64,000 nt of DNA, taken from assembly GCA_024305405.1 (NCBI GenBank), contig JAKNDB010000106.1, positions 1 through 64,000 on the forward strand. Direction: 5' to 3'. This document shows, piece by piece, positions 1-9,715 of this stretch. The notes beneath the pieces are model-generated. The model made no database searches. It had not been told where the DNA came from and worked only from the letters and a program-made list of their open reading frames with translations. The stretch comes from Dirofilaria immitis (taxonomy: Eukaryota; Nematoda; Chromadorea; Rhabditida; Onchocercidae). The position numbers were made by a program, and so were the translations under genes. The first letter of the stretch is position 1, and each line of letters opens with the position of its first letter.

Positions 1-1318
1 CTAAGCCTAAGCCTAGCCTAAGCCTAAGCCTAAGCCTAAGCCTAAGCCTAAGCCTAAGCCTAAGCCTAAGCCTAAGCCTAAGCTAAGCCTAAGCCTAAGC
101 CTAAGCCTAAGCCTAAGCCTAAGCCTAAGCCTAAGCCTAAGCACAAGCTAAGCCTAAGCTAAGCCTAAGCCTAAGCCTAAGCTAAGCCTAAGCCTAAGCC
201 TAAGCCTAAGCCTAAGCTAAGCCTAAGCCTAAGCCTAAGCTAAGCCTAAGCCTAAGCCTAAGCCTAAGCCTAAGCCTAAGCCTAAGCACTAAGCCTAAGC
301 CTAAGCCTAAGCACTAAGCCTAAGCCTAAGCCTAAGCCTAAGCCTAAGCTAAGCCTAAGCCTAAGCACTAAGCCAAGCTAAGCCTAAGCCTAAGCCTAAG
401 CCTAAGCCTAAGCTAAGCCTAAGCCTAAGCCTAAGCCTAAGCCTAAGCACTAAGCTAAGCCTAAGCTAAGCCTAAGCACAAGCTAAGCCTAAGCCTAAGC
501 CTAAGCTAAGCCTAAGCCTAAGCCTAAGCCTAAGCCTAAGCCTAAGCCTAAGCCTAAGCCTAAGCTAAGCCTAAGCCTAAGCCTAAGCTAAGCCTAAGCC
601 TAAGCACAAGCCAAGCTAAGCCTAAGCTACAAGCCTAAGCCAAGCCTAAGCCTAAGCCTAAGCCTAAGCCTAAGCTACTAAGCCTAAGCCTAAGCTAAGC
701 CTAAGCCTAAGCCTAAGCCTAAGCCTAAGCCTAAGCTAAGCACAAGCTACAAGCCTAAGCCTAAGCACAAGCCTAAGCCTAAGCACAAGCTAAGCCTAAG
801 CCACAAGCCTAAGCCTAAGCCTAAGCCTAAGCCTAAGCCTAAGCACAAGCCTAAGCCTAAGCCTAAGCCTAAGCCTAAGCCTAAGCCTAGCCTAAGCCTA
901 AGCCTAAGCCTAAGCCTAAGCCTAAGCCTAAGCCTAAGCCTAAGCCTAAGCCTAAGCCTAAGCCTAAGCCTAAGCCTAAGCTAAGCCTAAGCCTAAGCCT
1001 AAGCCTAAGCCTAAGCCTAAGCCTAAGCACAAGCCTAAGCCTAAGCCTAAGCCTAAGCCTAAGCCTAAGCTAAGCCTAAGCCTAAGCTCCAAGCCTAAGC
1101 CTAAGCCTAAGCCTAAGCTACCAGCCTAAGCCTAAGCCTAAGCCTAAGCCTAAGCCTAAGCTCCAAGCCTAAGCCTAAGCCTAAGCCTAAGCCTAAGCCT
1201 AAGCCTAAGCCTAAGCCTAAGCCTAAGCCTAAGCCTAAGCCTAAGCCTAAGCCTAAGCTTCAAGCCTAAGCCTAAGCCTAAGCCTAAGCCTCAAGCCTAG
1301 CCTAAGCCTAAGCCTAAA
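1..1318. repeat. Telomere, C-rich strand of (TTAGGC)n
   Basis: The sequence reads GCCTAA over and over from the first base, which is the complement of the nematode telomere repeat TTAGGC. The C-rich strand at the left edge means the chromosome end is on the left. Many units are imperfect: TAAGC lacking one C, CACAAGC, CACTAAGC, TACAAGC and CTCCAAGC. Imperfect units are commonest in the outer 870 bases. Bases 880-1020 are almost clean, and only a few variants (such as CTTCAAGC) occur near the inner edge. The last recognisable unit ends in CCTAAACC. Confidence 0.98.
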
Positions 1319-1439
1319 CCTTATTTATATTTTCTAATGAAAATTTTTTTCCTAAAAAATACTTTATAGTATATTTAAAAATAATGATATTTGAATGTAT
1401 ATGTAGGGAAAATATTTGATAGTATCTATAAAAATAACA

Positions 1440-1732
1440 ATATTTAAAAGTATTTCTTATATATTGTAAACAATATTTCTTATATACTATAAAATCAAAT
1501 TATTATATATTTTCTTATATAGTAGGAAATAAAAATATTACATATTTTCTTATATACCAGAAAATAAGAATATTACATATTTTCTTATATACTAGAAATT
1601 AAAAATATTGCTTATTTTGTTACATACTAGAAAATAAAATTATTACATATTTTTATATATACTATAAAATAAAAATATTGTATATTTTCTTATGTACTAT
1701 AAAATTAAAATATTACATACTTTTTATATACT
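1440..1732. repeat. Subtelomeric 35-bp tandem array, block 1
   Basis: Direct tandem copies of an AT-rich unit that reads roughly TATTACATATTTTCTTATAT followed by ACTAGAAAATAAAAA. Units start at about 1501, 1536, 1571, 1606, 1641, 1676 and 1711, giving an exact 35-bp period over seven units; a degenerate start lies upstream. It begins about 120 bp inside the telomere and is probably a subtelomeric satellite. Confidence 0.85.
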
Positions 1733-2081
1733 GTTGACATTTTTCTCGAAACTAATTTTTAATTATAAATATTTCTAAATCTTTATTTTTTCCTATGAAT
1801 CATTCATTGCTTATAAAATGTAAACCATTCTCATGGCGCAGTTTCCGGCGGATGTTTTCATTGGATAATGATCAGTTTTTTTATTTTTTTGGTATTTACA
1901 CCAGTTGTCTACAGTTTTACCAAGTCGACGTTCCCGTTTTTTTTTTTAAATAAATTGTTATTACATTCTTCTTGTGCTACAACCTTATAAATCCCGAATT
2001 CGTCCACAAAGAATCCTTCTCTACTATATACAACTTCCACCAAATTCAAACTCAGTTCAGTCTAATCAAAAAGTTAACAAC
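1733..2081. other. Unique spacer between satellite blocks
   Basis: About 350 bp without the 35-bp unit and with distinctly more G and C than the flanks (for example GGCGCAGTTTCCGGCGG near 1836). No ORF with a start and no recognisable RNA gene was seen. It splits what otherwise looks like one satellite array and is probably an insertion. Confidence 0.5.
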
Positions 2082-2302
2082 ATATACTATAAAATAAAAA
2101 TATTACATATTTTCTTATATACTGTAAAATAAAAATATTATATATTTTCTTATATACTAGTGAATAAAAATATTATACATTTTCTTGTATACTAGAAAAT
2201 AAAAATATTACATATGTATATAATATAAAATGAAAATTTAACATATTTTTTTATATACTATAAAATTAAAATATAACATATTTTCTTATATACTAGAAAA
2301 TA
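2082..2302. repeat. Subtelomeric 35-bp tandem array, block 2
   Basis: The same AT-rich unit as at 1440-1732 resumes here for about six copies (ACTGTAAAATAAAAATATTA, ACTAGAAAATAAAAATATTA and similar). Sequence is more divergent towards the right. Confidence 0.85.
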
Positions 2303-2517
2303 ATTTTATCGTATTTATCTGTCTGATTGTAATTATGCATGATGGCATAAATATATACGATCATTTTGTCGTATAATTTTGTCCAATCATAGATATATAC
2401 GATGATTTTTTCGTATATATCTGTCTAATCATAGATATGCATCATGATTCGTCTAATCATAGATATATACGATGATTTTGTCGTATATATTTGTCTATTC
2501 ATAGATATGCATTATGA
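2303..2517. repeat. Second AT-rich tandem array, about 42-bp unit
   Basis: Four to five imperfect copies of a unit containing ATAGATATATACGATGATTT and TCGTATATATCTGTCTAATC. The family differs from the 35-bp repeat it abuts. It ends where the left arm of the large inverted repeat starts. Confidence 0.75.
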
Positions 2518-3034
2518 TTTAAAAATGCCAACAATTATTATCATATCATTTGTAAATTCGATACACGTTTTATGCAATTCGTTTTAGGATTTCAAGAAAC
2601 CGTAATATTTTATTCAATTTTGATTAGCATGGTACCAAGAATTATTTGAATTTGAAATATTTCAACAAAAGGTTTATTTTGCTAAGCTATAGTTTATAAA
2701 TTCTATAAAATCACAAAAGTAAATTCATTTTTTTATTACGACACATCAAAATAACTTCACATCTCCAGCTTTGTTGTTTTAATGTTACGAGATGGTATCG
2801 TTTTTTAAATATATTGATAATTTAATTCGGAAGAACGACCTACGACTTTCCTTATGAAAATGTGTCAAATTCTACCTTCGCAAATTATTTCACTGATGGA
2901 AACATACAAACAGTCCGACTACAGTTCTATAAATTTCAGAAATCAATATGAATGAGCAAAATTTGAACAATTCATATTTCTCCGAAACTTTAATTTGCCT
3001 TCATACTTTCTCAGAACTTTTGAGCATCGGAATA
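2518..3034 (+). repeat. Left arm of a large fold-back inverted repeat
   Basis: This segment reappears in reverse complement at 3324-3956. The outer ends match as TTTAAAAATGCCAACAATTA on the left against TAATTGTTGGCATTTTTAAA on the right. The inner ends match around CTCAAAAG and GAGAAAGTATGA. A 289-bp loop (3035-3323) separates the arms. The two ORFs of about 80 codons that cross the loop resemble nothing I know and lie partly in the arms. A fold-back or Tourist-type non-autonomous transposon, or a subtelomeric palindrome, are the main options. Confidence 0.9.
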
Positions 3035-3323
3035 TATTGAATTTTTGCCTATATCATGTTTAATTTTCATACGTAATAGCCACGTGTAAAAATAATTCAT
3101 ATTATTAAATAAACAAACCAATGCTGAAAAATCTGACTGTTCTCTAATATTAATGAATTTCAATTTTTTGACTGAAAAAGTTAAGTGATTTAATGATTCA
3201 GTTGCTTTTGCTTGTGTAGTAAATCTATTGATAAAGATTCCAAAATTTATTTTGATCAATGCACTAAGTTGCGCCAATAAAGAATTTACAGATGAGAGAT
3301 TTTTGTTCCCATTTCGTTTTTAG

Positions 3324-3956
3324 TATTCCAATGCTCAAAAGTTTTGAGAAAGTATGAAGGCAAATTAAAGTTTCGAAGAAATATGAAGCGTTTAAATTTT
3401 GCTCATTCATATTGACCTCTGAAATTTGTAGAACTGTAGTCGGACTGTTTGTATGTTTCCAATCAGTGAAATAATTTGCGAAGGTAGAATTTGACACATT
3501 TTTACTAGGAAAGTCATAGGTCGTTCTTTCCGAATATAATTAAAAACGATACCATCTCGTAACATTAAAACAACTAAACTGGAGATGTGAAGTTATTTTG
3601 ATATATCGTAATGAGAAAATGAATTTACTTTTGTGATTTTATAGAATTTATAAACTATAGCTTAGCATTTTTCATGAACGATAGCACATTTTTGAATCAT
3701 GAAAGAAATTATTTTTAACAAATTGAAATTGCAATTGAAGATATCCAAATTCGAACTCTAAACTAATTGTTATTATTGAGCAAAATAAACCTTTTGCTGA
3801 AATGTTTCAAATTCATATAGTGCTTGGTATTATGCTAATCAAAATTGAATAAATATTACGGTAGAAATGTAATTTTCTTGAAATCCTAAAACGATATTGC
3901 ATAAAACGTGTATCGGATTTACAAATGATATGATAATAATTGTTGGCATTTTTAAA
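3324..3956 (-). repeat. Right arm of the fold-back inverted repeat
   Basis: Reverse complement of 2518-3034 with scattered substitutions and small indels. It carries about 115 bp (roughly 3667-3781) with no counterpart in the left arm, inserted between the matches of CTATAGCTTAGCA and GCAAAATAAACC. So this arm gained a segment or the left arm lost one. No target-site duplication was seen at the outer ends. Confidence 0.9.
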
Positions 3957-5715
3957 TTAAATTAGATTTTTTAAAACATCGAAAATTTTAACTATTGACA
4001 ACAAATGATCAAATTAGTATGAAGATGAAACTAAATTCAAACCTGCTGCGGTTCATTCAAACTGAGAATTGAACTAGTAGAAAAATAATGTTAAAGATTG
4101 AAATCGATAATTCATTTCTCAGAAGAATCCGCTCCATAGAGTTTTGAATTTAGAACAAGATCAAGAGATTTCAAACATCAATGAAGTTTATTAGCAGTGG
4201 CACATTAATATTTCACGAATTAGATGGACAAAGTAATGTCCGAAATAATGAGTTTATTGTTCCTAGGCATTTTTAATTCTGTTCATAATTTTTATGCTTT
4301 TTGTGAATGTAAATAGCATATAAATTAAAGAGTTTTCAAGAGATTTCTGATTAAATTTGAAGATCTTTGACGATCTTTAGCATAATTTTACTTGGAATAG
4401 TCATGAAATTCATTTTACGTAAAAGCGATTACGGCTTCAAACATGATGAATCAGATTGAAGATAATGTTAGAATTTTGCAACATTATTTAACTTATATTT
4501 TGATCGCTATAGATGAAGCATAAATGGACAATATTGTTTGGAACTAATGTGCATTGCAAATTGATATTCTAGTTGCCTCGAATAAATTGCGAAAGATTTC
4601 CATGATAAAAGAAAATGTGAACGTCGCTAAAATCGCTAATGAGTTTATGGATATATATTATACATGTATATTTATAATTAAAAGGAAAAATGTAAGCTAA
4701 AATTTTCCGCCTTTATCTTTGAGCTATATTTCTCACATTTACTGATATCATTGAAATTGTATTATTGATTATAATCGCTGCGTTCGTTGATGTATTATGA
4801 AACTAAGAATTTAACAGCAAGTGATTCGTTTTCCTATAGTTTAATGTATGAATTCAAATAGCAGATACGTTCAACATCAGGAACAGATCGGAAGTAAGGA
4901 AGCATCTTATGCTTAGCAGTGATAACAGTAATGACGACTACTCTTATTTTATTCGACCTTTGATGTTACTGAATAATGTTAAGTGCTTTCATGGCTAACG
5001 CTTAAATAAATCGTTCCTAAAGTACAACCAGTAATTTATATTGAAAAAGAAAGGATGAATGCAGAATAGAATCGAAGTATAGCGAGGAATTAAGAAATAT
5101 GTATTTGTGAGAAATGGAAGATGCAGATATCAGACAGACCATTCTCTTCATCATTCTCGAAGGCAAAACAAAGGAAGTGTACTTTTTATTATTTACTGAA
5201 ATGTCTTTATTATTTATCATTTTCATCATTACAGCAGAATTCTGGCACACTTTTTTTTCCTTTCATTTTTGTTGCAAATAACTGTTGCTATTTTGTGGTA
5301 CGTGACGCAGTCCATTTAAAAAGTTATTTCCTACTTGAAAATTTTTTTTTTTGTTCAATCTTGTCAGTGACACATTGATTGATTGACAAAACGCATGGAA
5401 ATCTCATTTGTTTAGTTTCCGCTGATATGGCCGTCACATGTAAGACAAAACTAACTTATTCTATAATGATTAAAAATTAAGATTTCAGATTGATATCGAT
5501 TAGTTGATTAAATACTTCTTTTATTGTAATTTGTTCAGCACAAGTAATTGTATGAGTAGCTGAGAGTTTCGGAAAAATATTCGTCTGCAATAAATTTGTG
5601 TAAGTTTATGAATTTCTGATTGAATTCGTTGAATTTTTAATTGAATTTTTTTGAATTATTCGTTCCCAAAAATTACTACGTATTCAACCTATAATCAATC
5701 TCGCTTTTTGGCATA
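3957..5715. other. No gene seen
   Basis: AT-rich sequence with only short ORFs in both strands (for example 5017-5250 and 5121-5378, which overlap antisense). No domain, splice-consistent exon chain or RNA gene was recognised. Confidence 0.5.
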
Positions 5716-6078
5716 ATGCAACTTAATAACTTATTCTCTGTTATGACACAAAATTTGCTTATAATTTCCATTGCGATTCTTATAGTACATCTAGGAGATT
5801 CCAAAGTAACGGTTCGACGAAATTATGTTTCATTTTTATCTGTTGTCAGTTTCAAATTAGAATGCGTAGATTCAAGACATAAGAGAAGTGAATATTGCTG
5901 CTTTTTTCGAAATAGTTATGTTGCAAAAAAATAGTTTAACATCAGTGCTGGAGCCTGAACTATTTGGTGTAAGAAATCAGTTGTCAAGTGTGCTACGCTG
6001 CTTTCCTATGATACTGTACATAATATTATGCAGAAGCACAAAATTACTCCTCAAAATCTCTTTAAAACATGGGTATAG
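5716..6078 (+). CDS. Doubtful small secreted-protein exon(s), function unknown
   Basis: An ATG at 5716 opens a 72-codon frame. Its start looks like a signal peptide or membrane anchor: MTQNLLIISIAILIVHLG from residue 10. A GT donor follows GDSK near 5806; without splicing the frame reads on through a Cys-containing tail (SEYCCFFRNS) to a stop at 5934. A second frame at 5965-6078 reads WCKKSVVKCATLLSYDTVHN and continues to a TAG. The two pieces could be exons of one small secreted protein, but I could not find a phase-consistent junction between them. It may also be chance or a decayed gene. Confidence 0.2.
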
Positions 6079-6160
6079 AATATGCAAGCAAATCAAGCTA
6101 GCACTTCAAATATTTACTTGCTTTTGCTCATCTTATTAACTAAAGATATTTTATCATTAT

Positions 6161-7974
6161 AATTCTGAAATAGTCGCTTCAAAAGCACAATTTTTGGAAA
6201 ATGACCAACCTAAAAGGTTGAAATTTTCATGTTTTTATTGAAAAAAATAGTTAATTAGAAAACCGAAAACTCGATATTGAATTTGGTTATTACCTGCTAT
6301 TTTTGTCGGCAAAAGTTTCATGTTGGATTAAATTTGATGCATTAATCTTGATTTTATTAATTTCCCAAAGAGATTACTCACATCAAACACTTTATTTACT
6401 ATTTTTCACGAAAGAATTTCGCCAATTTTAGGATTCATTTAGCATTTTTGATTTAACTTCAAAATATAAATTAATTCTGAATCATGTTCAATTCAATTTG
6501 ATTAATGAGGAACTAAATAAATTTTTCTGTACATTTCAACGTCCAAATCAGTCTCAGTCTGTGAAGAAATAACCATGAAAATAGCGTGAGGTTAGCTATT
6601 TGATTATATATCATTCTTTATTCCACTGATAAAATATATCGGCGATTTTGAGATTAAAGATATTACATTTCTTAAAGAAAGTTGCAAAAATCACTTTGCT
6701 CACAATGAATCATTAACATTCTTTTGTCAATTTTTATCGAGTTAAAGGATCATTAGCCGATGATCTTTAATCAAATCCACCGCAACGATTGATACCTTAG
6801 ATTAGCCAGCTTTAGCAGTTGGACAATTCGCACCAAATAAACGAAGATATTGGAGGGTGATATCCATAATTTTCTGTTTATTAATTAAATTCTCACTTTG
6901 CGATGAAAATAGAAAAGGGATTTAATCATTTGTAGTAGAAAGAAAATTAACGAAATGCAATTTGTGCAACAAACTATCATTAAGTCCGCTGCACATTTTT
7001 CTGATTATTAACGTCAAAATCTTACTACTAATATAAACATTGTCTTTTTATTGTTTTTAGAATAAAAAAATTCCACTGAAGGTTAATCTGAGGAAGTGAT
7101 TTTGCTTGGCATTTAAAGAAATAGAAATTTTTAATTGTAGATGAAAATTCCTAGCAAGATAACCGAATTTAAAAAGAAAGAAGCATAAGTTCCAGCGTCT
7201 CGTTATTTGATTTGGTGAACTCGATTGCTAGTTCAATGTTGAACTCATTTTTCCTCAACAATAACTGAAGCCAAGAGAAATATAGATTCAATTTTGCACG
7301 CGAAATCAAAGAATCTAAGAAGTTTTACAACGGAAAATAAAAAGAAGACTGGGGTGAGCAATTCGGATAGCTATGAAAAAAGAGAAATTTGGTGATTTGT
7401 ACCGTATCTCTCGTTATATAATCAGCTCTTGACTCTTCCTGCATCATTTAGCCCTTCGGTAATACCACTCAGATTAAGAATGTTGCAGAGATTAATATCA
7501 AATTGTTTGCTTATCTATTCTCATTTAAGCTTTCAACATATGACATTTATTTTCTTTGATATTCCATCTTTTAAAATGTTTCAAAAAGATTAACCCGAGA
7601 TTTCCTGTTGCGATCCGGATTTCAAGACGATAACTGCTTGCTTGAATTGGGCTAGTTTATTATTGTTAATATAAGAAGAGATTTAAGAATCCGAAAAAGG
7701 ATAGTAAATATTTTTTTTCATGCTAGTCGTTTTTTAAACAATAAAAAGTTTTTGAAAATATTTCAGACTTGTCTAAATGATAATTGTTGAGCCAGAGATC
7801 AAATGAATTTGTGCTGTTGCTTACTTTAACTCTTTCACTTATAATTTTGATTCTATGAATACTATTTATCTTCAAATACGCTGAATTTTTTCTGCCTTAC
7901 AACGAATAATATTTTTGATCAGCTGGCATTTTCTTCATTTTATAATATGAACTCACTTTATAATTTCTCAAAAT
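6161..7974. other. No gene seen
   Basis: Intergenic AT-rich sequence upstream of the globin gene. No open frame of interest on either strand. The globin promoter is presumably here, but no specific element can be pointed to. Confidence 0.5.
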
Positions 7975-7984
7975 TTAATTTCAG
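7975..7984 (+). promoter_or_regulatory. Probable trans-splice acceptor of the globin gene
   Basis: TTAATTTCAG ends 39 bases before the globin ATG, and no upstream coding exon fits onto it. In nematodes this arrangement usually marks the spliced-leader acceptor; a cis-spliced 5' UTR exon is the alternative. Confidence 0.45.
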
Positions 7985-8023
7985 ATTATCATCTTATTAT
8001 ACCGAAAGAGTTTTCGTCTAATA

Positions 8024-9672
8024 ATGGCAGAGATGGAATGTTTAAAAAATCATGTAGCGCAATGCAAAATGTCGAAAGATGTTGCAGGAGAATACTATAA
8101 GCAGTAGGTTTGATATATTGTGAGGGAAGAAGATAAACTAGTGTTTGAATCACTATTTTTCATGCATTTTCGTTAGAAAATGTTGAAAAGAAACGGCTGA
8201 GCTTAGACAGCAGCATTTAATGGAATCCAAAATTCTGTAATACAGAGTTGATGACGACTGGTGAAGAAATTTGAGCGATACTTCCACCAAAATTAGTTCT
8301 TTGAGAAAATCTATTTCTTAGCGTAGGAATAATGATCTAATCAATATTTGAATTTAAATTGCAGCTTAAATTAAGGTTTCGATGTTGTTTTAATTTTCAA
8401 GAAAATTCTTTGGATAACATATCTACAATGAATGAATATCCGAAAATAGACAATTATCCCATTAGTGAACAAAATCTATTGGAAGAATGGAAACTGAAAT
8501 TAAAATTTTATTATTGCAGCAGAATTACTAGTAGGGAGAAAGAGAAATTAATCAATTGTCCATCATCCTTCTATCTCTGCAACGTTAATTTTAAGAGGAT
8601 CTTAAAAGACAGTTGTTATGTATAAATGAATGTTACTGGTCCATATTTGCAGCCTTTTCGAAAAGCATAAGCATATAGCCAGATATTATGATGCAGAAGA
8701 TATCGATCCGGATATAATTCCAAGATCGCAGAAATTCGTTATGTATGGTATGCAAGAACTACAATACTTCTTCAAATTGCCTCAAGCATATGGTGATGAT
8801 CACAGATGGAAATCTGCTTTGTCTGCATTCAAAGATCATTATGAAGAGTTGGACATGCCGCTCAGTGAATTTATCGTAAATTATTTCCTAACCCATTTCA
8901 AATAATTTATTAATTTTACTTGATAAAATATGTGCAATGAGAAGAGTAAAAAAGTAACAAATAGATCCAATTAGCAATGATATTTAGAAATATTTAAACT
9001 AAAAATGTTTTTGTTTCAATCCTTATCATAGAACACGGCTGACGCTTACATCGATAGCTCCAACAGCTGTCGTAAAAAGCTTTTCTCTCTTTGATGTGGG
9101 AGAACGAATTGATGTTTCACAAATAATTATATTTGACAGAAGTTTATTAGATCGGAAGTTACTAACATTGGAAACAAGAGGAAATTATTTCATCAATTGA
9201 GGATGAATTGTTAATGATTTTTAGAGTCACTTCTTCTGCTAGGAAGGAAAGATTTCGTTTTACTCTCATTTGGCTATATTTGTCGATATATATAAAAGGA
9301 AACAAACACATATAATGGATGATAAAAATGTTTCTAAGCGAATGCAATCGATAATATTTTAGCAGTGAATATATAGCAGAAATTAAATTTAGCACCATCT
9401 AAGGCTATAAAAAGCAAGTACTTAAATCTGAAGTTGTCAGTTATGGATCATACAGTTTCTTCATTTCATGTCAGCGTCAGATGAATGAATATCGTTGATA
9501 AATGTAAATTCATTCTGATAATAATAATCTCTAAATATTTTAGAAAACCAAAGATGCTCTAATGGCAACTATGGAGAAGTATGCAGGTGGCGTATCATCT
9601 GATCAGAAGAGGAACTGGGACACGTTAATCGATAAAGCTTATGCTGATATGAAACAGTGGGGATGGTATTAA
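8024..9672 (+). CDS. Globin, three exons, 143 residues
   Basis: Exons 8024-8103, 8653-8875 and 9544-9672 join with GT-AG introns in matching phases (phase 2, then phase 0) and end at TAA. Exon 1 supplies MAEMECLKNHVAQC and VAGEYYK. Exon 2 continues HLFEKHKHIARYYDAEDI, the B-C-D region of a nematode globin, then the E helix RSQKFVMYGMQEL, the F region SAFKDHYEELDMPLSEF and the start of G. Exon 3 gives the H helix around EKYAGGVSSDQKRNWDTLI and ends in WGWY. The His in FKDHY fits the proximal (F8) haem ligand. The residue before the E-helix Gly, where the distal E7 ligand is expected, is Tyr rather than Gln or His. The role is probably binding of O2 or another haem ligand inside cells, as no signal peptide is seen. 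Family assignment is from pattern recognition. A 267-base open frame at 8359 lies inside intron 1 and does not fit the splice phases. Confidence 0.72.
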
Positions 9673-9709
9673 TAGATAAATGGCCTTATTTATGTATTAA
9701 TGTTTAATT

Positions 9710-9715
9710 AATAAA
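9710..9715 (+). terminator. Poly(A) signal of the globin gene
   Basis: AATAAA lies 38 bases past the globin TAA, the usual spacing for a nematode cleavage and polyadenylation signal. Confidence 0.55.

Noticed and set aside
3011..3497. Two overlapping minus-strand ORFs in the inverted-repeat loop and right arm
   Set aside because: They lie mostly in repeat arms, resemble no family, and have no splice or start context.
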